A stretch of 64,000 nucleotides of DNA from Micrococcus lacusdianchii (GCF_023155805.1 NZ_JAKNUW010000008.1:51504-115503); one strand, 5' to 3'. Positions 18,211-28,467 are shown, counted from the stretch's first letter. Numbers and translations are program-made. Notes: generated by a model from the letters alone, not told the origin.

Positions 18211-19212
18211 ATGCCGTTCACCGACCACTCCCCCGCCCCCGGCGAGCCCGTCCTCGTCCTGCCGGCCGCCGGCCCCGACGGCGCTCCGACCCCGCGCCTG
18301 GCCGACCCCGCAGCCCCGCACCTGACCGTCACGGACCAGGGCGCGACCCGCGGCGACGGGCTGTTCGAGACCGCCCTCGCCGTGGCGGACGCCTCGGGCG
18401 TCTTCGTGATGCGCAAGCCGGGCGCCCACCTGGGGCGCCTGGCCGCCTCCGCGGCCGCCCTGATGCTGCCCGTGCCGGAGGCGCCGGTGTGGGAGGAAGC
18501 GATCGCCGCAGGCCTGGCGGCGTTCGCTGCCGCCAACGACGTCGCCGAGGGAGACCGCCTATCCGTGCGTCTCACCGTCACGCGCGGACCCGAGGTCGGC
18601 CCCGGCGAGCCGCCCCGGCCCAGCACCTGGGTCCTGCTCACCCCCGTGGCACGGCCGGATCCCGCCGACCGCCGCACGGGCGTGCGGGTGCTGCTCCTGG
18701 ACCGCGGCCTGGACTCCAGCGTGGCCGAGCGGGCCCCGTGGCTGCTCACCGGCGCCAAGACCCTCTCCTACGCGGTCAACATGGCCGCCCTCCGGCACGC
18801 GCGCGCCCACGGCGCCGACGACGTCGTGTTCACGAGCGCGGACGGCTACCTCCTCGAGGGGCCGACCTCCACTCTGCTGATCGCCCGCCGCGGGGCCGAC
18901 GGCACCCGTCGCCTGGTCACGCCGCTGCGCCAGCAGGGCATCCTGGCCGGCACCTCCCAGTCCGTGATCTTCGCCGCGGCCCAGGCCGAGGGGTGGGCGC
19001 TGGGCTACGGTCCGCTCGTGCCCGCCGACCTCGAGGGCGCGGACGGGCTGTGGCTGGCCTCCTCGGTGCGCGGGGTGCTGCCCATCCGTGCCGTGGACGG
19101 CCGCGAGGTCCCCGTGGACCACGGGCTCACCGAGCTCCTGCAGGGCTGGCTCGACGCCGACGGCGACCCCGGCGTGCACGTCTCGGGCGACCCGGTCCGG
19201 GACGAGGGCTGA
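18211..19212 (+). CDS. pabC: Class IV aminotransferase, probable aminodeoxychorismate lyase
   Basis: PLP enzyme of fold type IV. In the PabC role it cleaves 4-amino-4-deoxychorismate to p-aminobenzoate and pyruvate for folate. Visible features are the early TVTDQGATRGDGLFETALAV segment, the PLP lysine in LLTGAKTLSYAVNMAALRHA (about residue 184), the Glu in DGYLLEGPTSTLLI that contacts the ring nitrogen, and QGILAGTSQSVIFAAA for the phosphate. Branched-chain or D-amino-acid aminotransferases share these, so PabC is the best but not the only reading. At 333 residues it is slightly long. Confidence 0.75.
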   Translation: MPFTDHSPAPGEPVLVLPAAGPDGAPTPRLADPAAPHLTVTDQGATRGDGLFETALAVADASGVFVMRKPGAHLGRLAASAAALMLPVPEAPVWEEAIAAGLAAFAAANDVAEGDRLSVRLTVTRGPEVGPGEPPRPSTWVLLTPVARPDPADRRTGVRVLLLDRGLDSSVAERAPWLLTGAKTLSYAVNMAALRHARAHGADDVVFTSADGYLLEGPTSTLLIARRGADGTRRLVTPLRQQGILAGTSQSVIFAAAQAEGWALGYGPLVPADLEGADGLWLASSVRGVLPIRAVDGREVPVDHGLTELLQGWLDADGDPGVHVSGDPVRDEG

Positions 19213-19317
19213 ACCGGGCGACTACGCTGGGGCCCAGGCCGCGCGCACTCCGTGCGGCGACCCCGTGACGCCGTGCCCCCGCCGGGCGCGGCGCCCCTGA
19301 CCGGAAGGAACGCCCGC

Positions 19318-19596
19318 ATGGAGAAGGTCATCCAGAAGATCCTCGCCACCGGCATCACCGTGGCCGGCGGCATCGTCGCCTCCCGCCTCGTGGCCGGCGG
19401 CTGGAAGCTCGTCACCGGCCACGACGCCCCCTCGGACGCCACGGACGAGACCGTGCCGCTCGCCGAGGCACTGGCCTTCACCTTCGCCTCGGCGGGCATC
19501 GCGGCGGTGCTGAAGGTCGTCGGGCAGCGCAGCGCCGCCTCCGGCGTGCGCAAGATCGCGGACAAGACCGGCAGGCACGTCGACAACGAGGTCTGA
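19318..19596 (+). CDS. DUF4235-type small membrane protein
   Basis: A 92-residue protein with two hydrophobic stretches (ATGITVAGGIVASRLVAGGWKLVTG and EALAFTFASAGIAAVLKVVG), matching the DUF4235 pattern of actinobacterial small membrane proteins with a W-K-x-x-T-G turn. Function unknown. ATG at 19318 has GGAAGGA 8 nt upstream. A TACGCT box near 19222 could be its promoter. An 18-bp hairpin follows. Confidence 0.75.
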   Translation: MEKVIQKILATGITVAGGIVASRLVAGGWKLVTGHDAPSDATDETVPLAEALAFTFASAGIAAVLKVVGQRSAASGVRKIADKTGRHVDNEV

Positions 19597-19625
19597 GCGC
19601 ACGGCCCGTCCGAGCCCGACGACGC

Positions 19626-19668
19626 CGACGGCCGCCGCACCGGAAAGGATCCGGTGCGGCGGCCGTCG
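19626..19668. terminator. Strong hairpin terminator
   Basis: A perfect 18-bp stem (19626-19643 with 19651-19668) and 7-nt loop lie between the DUF4235 gene and the converging mnhG. It can terminate both. Confidence 0.75.
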
Positions 19669-19715
19669 TCGTCCCTGGGGCGCCGCGGCACCGGGCCTCG
19701 CGAGGGCGGGAGGGG

Positions 19716-20132
19716 TCAGCGCTCCTCCTGGTCCCCCAGCGGTCCGTGGCCCTCGACGTCCGGCATGGTGGCGGGCAGCGGCTCGCGGGGCACGCGGCGA
19801 GCCTGCGCGGCGAGGTCGTCCCGGTGCAGCAGGTCCCGGCGGGCGTGCTTGGTGCGGTAGCCGGTGCGGCTGATCAGGTGGGAGGCCACCGGCGCGGTGA
19901 TCAGCTGCATGATCCACGCCGCCACCAGCACCGGCACCCACGGCCAGGAGCCCCACTCGAGGGCCAGGCCGGTGAGCATGAGCAGGAGGCCGAGCACCTG
20001 CGGCTTCGCGGAGGCGTGCATGCGGGAGAGCAGGTCCGGGAGGACCACGAGGCCCACACCGGCCACGAGGGAGAAGAAGGCACCCGTGATCAGGAGCGCT
20101 GCGGCCAGCCAGTCGGTCCAGGTCCCGTCCAC
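19716..20132 (-). CDS. mnhG: Mrp Na+/H+ antiporter subunit G
   Basis: Last subunit of the multi-gene Mrp antiporter. Three helices (WLAAALLITGAFFSLVAGVGLVVLPDLLSRMHA, VLGLLLMLTGLALEW, WVPVLVAAWIMQLITAPVASHLISRTGYRT) and the family's LPDLLSRMHASAKPQ and TAPVASHLISR segments are present. A hydrophilic tail of about 40 residues is extra. It starts 1 nt after the mnhF stop. Confidence 0.93.
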   Translation of the reverse strand: MDGTWTDWLAAALLITGAFFSLVAGVGLVVLPDLLSRMHASAKPQVLGLLLMLTGLALEWGSWPWVPVLVAAWIMQLITAPVASHLISRTGYRTKHARRDLLHRDDLAAQARRVPREPLPATMPDVEGHGPLGDQEER

Positions 20133-20133
20133 G

Positions 20134-20472
20134 TCAGGCCTCCTCTCGGGTGGGCACGTCCGAGGTGCCCGGCACCAGGGCGTTCTCCTCCTGGGGGTGG
20201 TCCGGTCGGCGGTCCTCCACGAACCGGGCGACCGTGACGGAGCCCAGGAAGCCGACCGCGGCGGCCAGCAGCACGAGGATCACGGTGTCCGTGTGGTCCC
20301 GCACGGCCATGTCCAGGACGAGCGCCGAGGACAGCACCACCAGGAGCACGTCCGTGGCGACCACCCGGTCCAGCAGCGAGGGTCCCTTCGTGATCCGGTA
20401 CACGGACGCCACGGCGCCGATCAGGAGCAGTGCTCCGCCGGCCCAGGCGGCCACCAGCAGGGGCGTGGTCAT
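20134..20472 (-). CDS. mnhF: Mrp Na+/H+ antiporter subunit F
   Basis: A 112-residue protein with three helices and the MnhF motif KGPSLLDRVVATDVL in the first loop, followed by DTVILVLLAAAVGFLGSVTVARFVE. A charged tail (RRPDHPQEENAL) closes it. The ATG at 20472 overlaps the mnhE stop (ATGA), consistent with coupled translation. Confidence 0.93.
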   Translation of the reverse strand: MTTPLLVAAWAGGALLLIGAVASVYRITKGPSLLDRVVATDVLLVVLSSALVLDMAVRDHTDTVILVLLAAAVGFLGSVTVARFVEDRRPDHPQEENALVPGTSDVPTREEA

Positions 20473-21176
20473 CGGGGTCCTCCTCTCTCGGCGTCGGTCG
20501 GGCCGGCCGGGCCCGGCGTGTCCGGGAGCAGCTCGGTGCGGTAGGCGGGGTGGCGGCGCCGGTCCGCCATCCCCTCGGACGAGGGGGCGGAGTGCGGATG
20601 CGCGCGCAGCAGGTCCATGTCCTCCCGCGAGCCGACCGCGCGGATGATGCCCGCCTCCACGTCCAGCGCGGTGGCGCGGTACGCGGCCGTCTCCGCGTCC
20701 GTGTGCACGTCCAGCACGTGCAGGTACAGGACCGCGCCGGCCCGGTCCACGTCCAGGACGATCGAGCCCGGGACGAGGGCCAGCGCGTGGCTGACGAGCG
20801 TCAGCACGATGTCGTCGTGGCTGCGCAGGGGCACCCGCACCACGGAGCTGCGCACGCGGCGGCCCTGCGTGAGGATCACCCCGGCCACGGACACGGACGA
20901 GCGCACCACGTCCCACAGGAACCGGCCCGTGAACACGAGCGCGTGCCCGGGGTGGAAGCGGTCCCCGAAGGGCACCGGGGGCATGGGGAACAGCACCTGC
21001 ACCAGCAGGGAGAACACGACGCCGGTGAGCATCACGTGCGGGGAGAAGTCCTGCCACACGGCGCACCACAGCAGCACCATGCCCAGCAGCAGCGGCCACT
21101 GCCGCAGGAGGGACCCGCGGCCCTCGGTGGGGGCCGGACGCTCGGCGGCGACGGCGGTGGGTTCAGTTGCGGGCAT
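20469..21176 (-). CDS. mnhE: Mrp Na+/H+ antiporter subunit E
   Basis: A 235-residue subunit E. After a short N-terminal tail come helices LLLGMVLLWCAVWQDFS and FTGRFLWDVVRSSVSVAGVIL, then the conserved soluble part VRVPLRSHDDIVLTLVSHALALVPGSIVLDVD. The last 60 residues are a Pro-rich extension not needed by the family. It starts within the last 14 nt of mnhD and overlaps mnhF. Confidence 0.9.
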   Translation of the reverse strand: MPATEPTAVAAERPAPTEGRGSLLRQWPLLLGMVLLWCAVWQDFSPHVMLTGVVFSLLVQVLFPMPPVPFGDRFHPGHALVFTGRFLWDVVRSSVSVAGVILTQGRRVRSSVVRVPLRSHDDIVLTLVSHALALVPGSIVLDVDRAGAVLYLHVLDVHTDAETAAYRATALDVEAGIIRAVGSREDMDLLRAHPHSAPSSEGMADRRRHPAYRTELLPDTPGPAGPTDAERGGPR

Positions 21177-22791
21177 CGTGCACCTCCGTCGGGTCGTGGC
21201 GGAGGCTCACGGCGGCGCGCTCGGCGGCCTCGGGCCCCAGCACCGCGCTGATGTACGGCGAGCGGTCCAGCATGTCCGTGGCGGCCCGGTCCGCGAGGTC
21301 GTACAGGGGTCCGGCGAAGACGGTGAACGCCAGGGTCATGGCCACGAGCCCGGCCGTCGGCAGGACGAGGCCCATCGCGAGGGGCTTGAGCCGCTTGCCG
21401 CGCGCCGTGACGCGTTCGTAGGCGGCCACGAGCTGCGGCGTCGGGTGCTCCACGTCCTCCACCTTGCGCCAGAACGCGCGCGTGTAGGCGCGGACGAGGA
21501 CGAGCAGCGTGAGCAGAGAGGCGAGCACGGACACGCCCACCAGCGTGTACGCCAGCGGGCCGCCGTCCTGGACACCGCCGCGCAGCAGGCCCACCTTGCC
21601 GAAGAATCCGGAGAGCGGCGGGATGCCGCCCAGGTTGAGGGCCGGCAGCAGGAACAGGATCCCGATCACGGGCGAGACCTTGGCCAGCGAGCCGAGACGG
21701 TCGATGTTGGCGGTGCCCGCCCGCTGCTCGATCAGGCCCGTCACCAGGAACAGGGCGGTCTGGACGGTGATGTGGTGGCCCACGTAGTAGACCGTGGCCG
21801 TCAGGCCCACCTGGGTGGCCAGGGCGAGGCCGAAGATCATGTACCCGATGTGCGAGACCAGGATGAAGGACAGGATGCGCTTCAGGTCCGTCTGGGCCAG
21901 CGCGCCGAGGATGCCCACCATCATGGTCAGCGCGGCCGAGACCATCAACAGGTCGTTCACGTGCTCCCCCGGGAACAGCAGGGTCTCGGTGCGGATCATC
22001 GCGTAGACGCCCACCTTGGTGAGCAGGCCCGCGAAGACGGCGGTGACCGGCGCGGGCGCCGTCGGGTAGGAGTCCGGCAGCCAGAAGGACAGCGGGAACA
22101 CGGCGGCCTTGATGCCGAAGCCCACGAGCAGCAGGGTGTGCAGGACCATCTGCACGTCGGTGGGCAGCTCGCCCAGCTTCACCGCCAGGTCGGCCATGTT
22201 CACGGTGCCGGTGGCCGCGTAGATCATGGCGATCGCGATCAGGAAGATGACCGAGGAGACCACGGAGACCACCACGTAGGTGATGCCCGCCCGGATCCGC
22301 TGCTCGGTGCCGCCGAGGGTCAGGAGCACGTAGGAGGAGGTCAGCAGGATCTCGAAGCCCACGAAGAGGTTGAAGAGGTCCCCGGCCAGGAACGCGTTGG
22401 ACACGCCGGCCACCAGCACCAGGAAGGTGGGGTGGAAGATGCTCACGGGGCCGCCCTGGTCCTGGTTGACCAGGCCCTGGGCGGAGGCGTACAGGAGCAC
22501 CGCCAGCGTGATCAGCGACGACACCACCAGCATGAGGGCGGAGAGGCGGTCCACCACCAGGGAGATGCCCACCGGCGCGGCCCACCCGCCGATCTCGACG
22601 GCGGCCACCCCCGAGGTCCAGACGTCGGCCAGCAGGAGGCAGTTCAGCACCAGGGTGAGGGCCAGGGCGGTCACCGTGACGGCGACCTGGGCGCGGGCGC
22701 GGCCCACGAGCGCGAACGTGACGGCCGCCCCGAGCACGGGGAGCATCACGGACAGGGGCGCGAGGTCCGTCAGAGGCGTCGTTCCGATCAT
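21163..22791 (-). CDS. mnhD: Mrp Na+/H+ antiporter subunit D (NuoN/NuoM-like)
   Basis: A 542-residue polytopic subunit related to the complex I antiporter-like subunits, thought to carry protons. Around 14 helices are visible, with the core segments NLFVGFEILLTSSYVLLTLGG (Glu), GFGIKAAVFPLSFWLPDSYPTAPAPVTAVFAGLLTKVGVYAMIR (two key Lys) and GALAQTDLKRILSFILVSHIGYM. The ATG at 22791 overlaps the mnhC stop as TGATG. Confidence 0.93.
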   Translation of the reverse strand: MIGTTPLTDLAPLSVMLPVLGAAVTFALVGRARAQVAVTVTALALTLVLNCLLLADVWTSGVAAVEIGGWAAPVGISLVVDRLSALMLVVSSLITLAVLLYASAQGLVNQDQGGPVSIFHPTFLVLVAGVSNAFLAGDLFNLFVGFEILLTSSYVLLTLGGTEQRIRAGITYVVVSVVSSVIFLIAIAMIYAATGTVNMADLAVKLGELPTDVQMVLHTLLLVGFGIKAAVFPLSFWLPDSYPTAPAPVTAVFAGLLTKVGVYAMIRTETLLFPGEHVNDLLMVSAALTMMVGILGALAQTDLKRILSFILVSHIGYMIFGLALATQVGLTATVYYVGHHITVQTALFLVTGLIEQRAGTANIDRLGSLAKVSPVIGILFLLPALNLGGIPPLSGFFGKVGLLRGGVQDGGPLAYTLVGVSVLASLLTLLVLVRAYTRAFWRKVEDVEHPTPQLVAAYERVTARGKRLKPLAMGLVLPTAGLVAMTLAFTVFAGPLYDLADRAATDMLDRSPYISAVLGPEAAERAAVSLRHDPTEVHDARN

Positions 22792-23345
22792 CACGGACGA
22801 TCGCCCTCCTCGGAGGAGCCGGAGCGCACCACGGGACGGCCGTGGCGCGGCCGGGATCGCGCGGCCGCGTCCACCGCACGGGGGGCGGACGCCGTGGCCA
22901 GCTCGTACTCGGCGTTGGGGTCCGCGGCGTCGTCCATGAACTCGGACGGCTCCTCCGTGAGCACCGAGTCGTCCTCGGCGTCCCAGGACGACTGCGAGGC
23001 GACCTTGAGGTCCTCGACGTCCGCGGCGACGTCGTCCAGGCGCATCAGCTGCCACGAGCGGTAGATCATGGCCACGAGGAACGCGGTGGTGGCGAAGCCG
23101 ATCACGATCGCGGTGAGGATCAGGGCCTGGGGCAGCGTGTCGCTGTACTCGCGCGGGTCCGTGCCGGCCTCGTACAGGGGTGCGCGGCCTACGCCGCCGG
23201 AGGCGAGGAACAGCAGCACCACCGCGGCGTTGTTCACCAGCATGATCCCCAGCAGGATCCGGGTGAGGCTGCGCTCGAGCAGCAGGTAGATCCCGCAGGC
23301 GAACATGACGCCCATGACCAGCAGGAGGGTGAGGTCCACGGTCAT
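22791..23345 (-). CDS. mnhC: Mrp Na+/H+ antiporter subunit C (NuoK-like)
   Basis: A 184-residue NuoK-like subunit with three helices (LLLVMGVMFACGIYLLLERSLTRILLG, NNAAVVLLFLASG, LPQALILTAIVIGFATTAFLVAMIYRSWQL). The C-terminal 80 residues are acidic and disordered, longer than usual for this subunit. ATG at 23345 overlaps the mnhA stop as TGATG. Confidence 0.93.
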   Translation of the reverse strand: MTVDLTLLLVMGVMFACGIYLLLERSLTRILLGIMLVNNAAVVLLFLASGGVGRAPLYEAGTDPREYSDTLPQALILTAIVIGFATTAFLVAMIYRSWQLMRLDDVAADVEDLKVASQSSWDAEDDSVLTEEPSEFMDDAADPNAEYELATASAPRAVDAAARSRPRHGRPVVRSGSSEEGDRP

Positions 23346-26300
23346 CACGGGGTGGCCTCCTCGGGGCGGACGGGGTCGGTCTGGGGTTCGGCGGCGCGGG
23401 GCGCCGGCTCGGGCGAGGGACGCGGTCCCGGGCGCAGGGGCCGCGGCCGGGTGCGACGGCGGGCGGCCCGCTGCCGGGCGCCCTGCCATTCCTCGCCGCG
23501 GCGGTCGATCTCCGCGCCCAGGGAGCGCAGGACGTCGATCACGAGGCCGATCACCACCAGGTACACGCCGACGTCGAACGCGGTGGCGGTGACGAGCTTG
23601 AGCGAGTCCCCGAACAGCGGCAGGTCGTGGAACTCGACCTTGTAGGACTGCAGGACCTGACCGCCGAAGAGCAGCGGGAGCAGGCCGGTGACGGTGGCGA
23701 TGCCCAGGCCCAGGCCCAGCAGCGCGCCCGCGGGGATGCGGGAGGCCTCCTGCAGCTCGTAGCGCCCGCCCGCGAGGTAGCGCAGGGTCAGCGCGAGCCC
23801 GGCGAGCAGGCCGCCGGCGAACCCGCCGCCCGGGGTGTTGTGCCCGGCGAGCAGGAGGTAGACGGAGAGCAGCATGAGCGCGGGGAAGAGGAACCGGGTG
23901 ACCACCTCGAGGATGATCGAGCGTCGCTCCGGGGCCATCGTGTGGCCCGCGGTGAGCCACTGGTCGTTGCGGTCGTCCACGGCGAAGCTGCGCACCACGG
24001 ACAGCTCGCGGCTGCCCAGGGCGGAGTCGGTGCCGTAGTTGCCCACGCTGCCGGGGACCACGGTGGCCAGGTCCCGGCGGCGCTTGTCCCGGTGCTCGAG
24101 GAACACGAGGGAGGCCACGCCCGTGGCCGCGGCGGCCAGCACGGTGATCTCGCCCCACGTGTCCCACGCGCGCAGGTCCACGAGGGTCACGTTCACGGCG
24201 TTCGCGCCGTAGCCGAACTCGTAGGCCAGCTCAGGCATGGACAGGGAGATCCGCTCGGCCGTGCGGGCGCCGAGCGCCGTGGCGGCCACCCACATCATCA
24301 CGAGGGCGAAACCGACGCCGAGCATCAGGCGGGGCAGCCGGCGTCGGCCGGCTGTCTTGGAGTGCCAGTCGGGCGGGAGGACGCGCAGGCCGAGGATGGC
24401 GGTGATCAGGATGATCGTCTCCACCAGCACCTGGGTGATGGCGAGGTCGGGGGCGCCGCGCAGCGCGAAGAGGGCGGCGGCGGCGTAGCCGGTCACGGAG
24501 ACCAGCATGATGGCCATGAAGCGGCGGCGGGCCCGGACGGCCAGGACGGCGGCACAGCACGCCATCAGCACGATGCCCAGCTGGACGGGGGTCTCGAACG
24601 CCCGCAGGTCCGCCTCAAGGAAGGCCAGGGCCAGCACCCGGCCCTCCTCCCCCGCGGGGAAGACCATGGCGAGGGCGGGCAGGCCCGCAGCGGTGGCCAG
24701 GATGATGAACAGGTAGCGACGCAGCGAGCCGGTCTGCGTGCGGCCGGTGACCCGCACGGCGGTCGTGTCCACGACGGCCATGATCCGCTGGTAGGCCCCG
24801 GCGGCCTCGACCGGGAACGCGGTCCGGTCCTGGAGACGGGCGAACGGGCGGCGGGCGAGCGCCAGGAGCGCGCCGGCCAGCCAGATGCCGGCGGAGATCG
24901 CGAGCACCGGGGTCAGGCCGTGCCACAGGGCGAGATAGGCGGGCGTGCTCCCGGGCTCGAGCGCGGGCAGCGCGTGCGTATGGGCCCGGATGAGGCCCTC
25001 GGCGGCGCCGGGGGCCACGCCCAGCGCCACGCACGCCAGGGCCAGCACCGCCATGGGCGCGAGGTCCTCGGGGGTCAGGGCCGAGTGGAAGCGGGTGACC
25101 GGGACGGGCTCCCCGGCCTCCGAGTCCCGCGGGCCCTTGGTGGCGAACGCGCCCCACAGGAACCGCCACGTGTAGGCGAACGTCAGCACCGAGCCCAGGG
25201 CCAGGCCCACGAGCGGCGCCCAGCCCCACGCGGTGCCGGCGTGCTCGGCGTGGTGGAGCAGGGACTCCAGGACGGACTCCTTGGCCACGAAGCCGAACAG
25301 CGGCGGCAGCCCGGCCATGGAGGCGCCGGCCACCACGCCCACGGCGGCCAGCCAGGGGTGGCGCTTGCCGATGCCGGAGAGCTGGCGGAGGTCACGCGTG
25401 CCGGCCTCGTGGTCGATCACCCCGACCACCATGAACAGGGGCGCCTTGAAGAGCGCGTGCGCCAAGAGCATGGCCAGGCCGGCCATGGCCGCGTCCCGCG
25501 TGCCCATGCCGTTGGCCACCATGAGGAAGCCGAGCTGGGACACGGTGCCGTACGCGATCACGAGCTTGATGTCGGTCTGGCGCAGCGCGCGCCAGCCGCC
25601 CAGCAGCAGCGTCCACAGTCCGACCCCGATCACGAGCACCTGCCAGGACGTCAGCTCGGCGAAGGCGGGGGCCAGCCGTGCCACCAGGAACACGCCGGCC
25701 TTCACCATGGCCGCGGCGTGGAGGTACGCGGACACCGGGGTCGGGGCGGCCATGGCGGCGGGCAGCCAGAAGTGGAACGGCACCTGGGCGGACTTGGACA
25801 GGGCGCCCACCAGCACGAGGGCGACCGCGGCTTCCAGGAGCCCGCGTGGGATCCGGCCGTCGAGGAGGCCCGGGGCGGCGGCGAGGATCCCGGAGATCCG
25901 CCACGAGCCGGCGTGCACCGCGAGCATGATCAGGCCCACGAGCATGGCCAGGCCGCCGAAGGTGGTCACGATCAGCGCCTGGATCGCGGAGCGGCGGGCG
26001 AAGATGCGGTGCCCCGAGTAGCCGATCAGCAGGAAGGAGAGCACCGAGGTGATCTCCCAGAAGGTGTAGAGCACCATGACGTCGTCCGTGGTGACCAGAC
26101 CGAACATGGCGCCGGCGAACGCCAGCAGCTGCGCGCCGAAGACCGCGTTGCGCGGCTCGTGCGTGCGGAAGTAGCGGGCGCAGTACACCAGCACGAGCGC
26201 GCCGACACCCAGGACGATCAGGGACATGAACGCGGCCAGGGCGTCCATGCGGAACGTCAGCTCGATGTCGAGGTAGGGCACCCAGGGGACCACCCGTTCG

Positions 26301-26503
26301 AGGTGGGCGGACCCGGCGGGCACGGGCGCGCCGCGGTCCAGGGCGTCCTGCAGGTCGATGACGCGCCGCAGCTGGGTGAGCACCCAGACGAACCCGGCGG
26401 CCGGCACTAGCGCCAGCACGTAGAAGCCCCGTTGCGCCGTCCAACGGAACAGGACCGGGGCCAGGAGCGCGACGGCGAAGAGGGCGGTCAGCAGGACGAG
26501 CAT
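23345..26503 (-). CDS. mnhA: Fused Mrp Na+/H+ antiporter subunits A and B
   Basis: A 1052-residue protein. Residues 1 to about 790 are subunit A: a NuoL-like antiporter core ([65 protein letters not shown]) and a NuoJ-like part ([33 protein letters not shown]). The rest is subunit B ([54 protein letters not shown]), normally a separate gene. The short C-terminal tail is Arg/Pro-rich. The operon order A-C-D-E-F-G with tight overlaps supports the assignment. A TAAGGT box overlapping the stop of the gene upstream is a possible promoter. Confidence 0.93.
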   Translation of the reverse strand: MLVLLTALFAVALLAPVLFRWTAQRGFYVLALVPAAGFVWVLTQLRRVIDLQDALDRGAPVPAGSAHLERVVPWVPYLDIELTFRMDALAAFMSLIVLGVGALVLVYCARYFRTHEPRNAVFGAQLLAFAGAMFGLVTTDDVMVLYTFWEITSVLSFLLIGYSGHRIFARRSAIQALIVTTFGGLAMLVGLIMLAVHAGSWRISGILAAAPGLLDGRIPRGLLEAAVALVLVGALSKSAQVPFHFWLPAAMAAPTPVSAYLHAAAMVKAGVFLVARLAPAFAELTSWQVLVIGVGLWTLLLGGWRALRQTDIKLVIAYGTVSQLGFLMVANGMGTRDAAMAGLAMLLAHALFKAPLFMVVGVIDHEAGTRDLRQLSGIGKRHPWLAAVGVVAGASMAGLPPLFGFVAKESVLESLLHHAEHAGTAWGWAPLVGLALGSVLTFAYTWRFLWGAFATKGPRDSEAGEPVPVTRFHSALTPEDLAPMAVLALACVALGVAPGAAEGLIRAHTHALPALEPGSTPAYLALWHGLTPVLAISAGIWLAGALLALARRPFARLQDRTAFPVEAAGAYQRIMAVVDTTAVRVTGRTQTGSLRRYLFIILATAAGLPALAMVFPAGEEGRVLALAFLEADLRAFETPVQLGIVLMACCAAVLAVRARRRFMAIMLVSVTGYAAAALFALRGAPDLAITQVLVETIILITAILGLRVLPPDWHSKTAGRRRLPRLMLGVGFALVMMWVAATALGARTAERISLSMPELAYEFGYGANAVNVTLVDLRAWDTWGEITVLAAAATGVASLVFLEHRDKRRRDLATVVPGSVGNYGTDSALGSRELSVVRSFAVDDRNDQWLTAGHTMAPERRSIILEVVTRFLFPALMLLSVYLLLAGHNTPGGGFAGGLLAGLALTLRYLAGGRYELQEASRIPAGALLGLGLGIATVTGLLPLLFGGQVLQSYKVEFHDLPLFGDSLKLVTATAFDVGVYLVVIGLVIDVLRSLGAEIDRRGEEWQGARQRAARRRTRPRPLRPGPRPSPEPAPRAAEPQTDPVRPEEATP

Positions 26504-26542
26504 GGAGTCCCTTCGACGGCGGCGGGGGCGAGGGTCCCCTTG

Positions 26543-26548
26543 ACCTTA
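26543..26548 (-). promoter_or_regulatory. Candidate -10 box for the mnh operon
   Basis: TAAGGT on the minus strand overlaps the TAA stop of the upstream MFS gene, giving a leader of about 35 nt to the mnhA start. No clear -35. Confidence 0.3.
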
Positions 26549-27877
26549 GCCGACCCGACCAGGCATGACCCCCCTCTCCGCTCCCGGTCCGCCCTTCCGG
26601 GGCAGCTCCGGGACACGGAGCAGGAGCAGCCCGCCGACCGTGAGGACCAGCGCGATCACGGGGATCACCACGCGGTTGTCCGGGACCGCCGCGAGCGCGA
26701 GCGCCACGAGCCCCGGGGTGATGAACCCCACCGCCCGCCCGGTGGTGGCATAGAGGCCGAACGCCTCGCCGGCGGTCTCCGGGCGGGTGAGGCGGCCGAG
26801 GAACGCCCGCGAGGCCGACTGCACGGGGCCCACGAACAGGCACAGGAGGAGGCCGCCGACCCAGAAGGCCCGCGGGCCGGAGGCCAGAGCGAGCCCTGCG
26901 GCGGCCGCCACCATCGCGGCGAGGGAGACGAGGATGACCCGCCGGGGGCCGAGGGCGTCGTCCAGGCGGCCGCCGACGAACGCGCCGAGGGCCGCCACCA
27001 CGTTGGCCGCGATCGCGAAGAGGATGACGTCCGCCGCGTCGATCCCGTAGAGCGTGGTCCCGAGGATGGCTCCGTAGACGAACACGGCACCCACTCCGTC
27101 CCGGAACACGGCGGACGCCATCAGGAACCGCAGGGTGACGCGGTCCTCGCGCCACAGGCGGGCCAGGGTGCGCCCGAGGCCGCGGTAGGACTCGAGGAGC
27201 GACTCGCGGCGCTCGGCGTCGTCCGCCCGGCGGGCGGGCGGCCGCTCGGGGACCGCCACGAGCACCGGGATCGCGAAGACCAGGAACCACGCCGCCGCCA
27301 CGAGGGCCACCACGCGGATGTTCCAGGCGTCGGCCTCCGGCACGCCGAACCAGTGGGCGTCGCCGGACACGAACCCGATGTACACGAGCAGCAGCAGCAC
27401 GATCCCGCCGAGGTACCCGGCGCCCCAGCCGATGCCGGAGACGCGGCCGATCGTGGCCGGCGTCGAGATCTGCACGAGGATCGCGTTGACGTGCACCTCG
27501 GCGAACTCGAACGCCACGGTGCCCAGGGCGATCAGGCTCACCCCCAGCCACAGCAGTCCGGGCTCGGGCGCCACGAGGACGCACGCGGCCGTCGCCGCGA
27601 TCACCACCGCGGTGGTGAGGCCGAGCCAGAGCCGTCGCCGGCCCGTCCCGTCCGCGCGGCGCCCCATCGCGGGCGCGGTGAGGGCCACGACGACGCCGGC
27701 GGCCGCGTTGGCCGCGGACAGCCACGCGGTGCCCCGGTCGTCGGGCCCGAAGGCGTCCGAGGCCAGGTAGGTGCCGAACACGAACGTCACCATGACCGCG
27801 TTGAACGCCGCGGACCCCCAGTCCCACAGGGCCCAGGCCGCCACCTGCCGGCGGTGGCCCAGCCGGGCGGCCGCCAT
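26546..27877 (-). CDS. UMF1/Atg22-type major facilitator protein
   Basis: A 443-residue MFS protein with about 12 helices. The opening AAWALWDWGSAAFNAVMVTFVFGTYL is the hallmark of the UMF1 family (Atg22-like), and the centre holds a cytoplasmic loop ERPPARRADDAERRESLLESYRGLGRTL. Atg22 exports amino acids from yeast vacuoles; bacterial members are uncharacterised. It starts 2 nt after dcd and likely shares its message. Confidence 0.85.
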   Translation of the reverse strand: MAAARLGHRRQVAAWALWDWGSAAFNAVMVTFVFGTYLASDAFGPDDRGTAWLSAANAAAGVVVALTAPAMGRRADGTGRRRLWLGLTTAVVIAATAACVLVAPEPGLLWLGVSLIALGTVAFEFAEVHVNAILVQISTPATIGRVSGIGWGAGYLGGIVLLLLVYIGFVSGDAHWFGVPEADAWNIRVVALVAAAWFLVFAIPVLVAVPERPPARRADDAERRESLLESYRGLGRTLARLWREDRVTLRFLMASAVFRDGVGAVFVYGAILGTTLYGIDAADVILFAIAANVVAALGAFVGGRLDDALGPRRVILVSLAAMVAAAAGLALASGPRAFWVGGLLLCLFVGPVQSASRAFLGRLTRPETAGEAFGLYATTGRAVGFITPGLVALALAAVPDNRVVIPVIALVLTVGGLLLLRVPELPRKGGPGAERGVMPGRVG

Positions 27878-27879
27878 GG

Positions 27880-28461
27880 TCAGCGCTCGATCCGGGTGAT
27901 GTGGAAGTCCCGGTGCGAGCGGGAGGCGGTGGGGCCGCGCTGGTCCTGGTACCGGTTCTTGTTGCCCCCGGCCCCGTACGGGGTCTCGGCGGGCGAGGAG
28001 AGCCGGAAGAAGCACAGCTGGCCGATCTTCATGCCGGGCCACAGCGTGATCGGCAGCGTGGCCACGTTGGACAGCTCGAGGGTGACGTGACCGGTGAAGC
28101 CCGGGTCCACGAAGCCGGCGGTCGAGTGGGTCAGCAGGCCCAGCCGGCCGAGCGAGGACTTGCCCTCGAGGCGCGCGGCGACGTCGTCGGGCAGGGTGAC
28201 CTGCTCGTACGTGGAGCCGAGGACGAACTCGCCGGGGTGCAGGATGAACGGCTCGGCGGGGTCGACCTCCACGAGGCGGGTGAGCTCGTCCTGCTCCTGC
28301 GCGGGGTCGATGTGCGCGTACCGGTGGTTGTCGAAGAGCCGGAAGAAGCGGTCCAGTCGGACGTCCACGGACGCGGGCTGGACCATCGAGGTCTCGAGCG
28401 GGTCGAGGCCGATGCGGCCGGAGGCCAGCTCGGCGCGGATGTCGCGGTCGGAGAGCAGCAC
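27880..28461 (-). CDS. dcd: dCTP deaminase, dUMP-forming
   Basis: Trimeric enzyme of pyrimidine nucleotide synthesis. The core [34 protein letters not shown] holds the catalytic Glu and follows the pattern of the bifunctional Mycobacterium Dcd-Dut, which turns dCTP directly into dUMP. The C-terminal [14 protein letters not shown] closes over the nucleotide. The length of 193 residues is normal. The start is GTG at 28461 with TACCGT (28473-28468) 6 nt upstream and no ribosome binding site, so a leaderless transcript is likely. Confidence 0.95.
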   Translation of the reverse strand: MLLSDRDIRAELASGRIGLDPLETSMVQPASVDVRLDRFFRLFDNHRYAHIDPAQEQDELTRLVEVDPAEPFILHPGEFVLGSTYEQVTLPDDVAARLEGKSSLGRLGLLTHSTAGFVDPGFTGHVTLELSNVATLPITLWPGMKIGQLCFFRLSSPAETPYGAGGNKNRYQDQRGPTASRSHRDFHITRIER

Positions 28462-28467
28462 GGGATC

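Noticed and set aside
14871..18758. A 1295-codon open frame on the minus strand opposite the heptad-repeat MMPL gene
   Set aside because: Shadow of GC-rich codons; no domain, and the plus strand encodes a recognisable transporter and a PLP enzyme.
23627..26410. A 927-codon open frame on the plus strand opposite mnhA
   Set aside because: Low-complexity Gly/Gln/His sequence; the minus strand has a full Mrp subunit.
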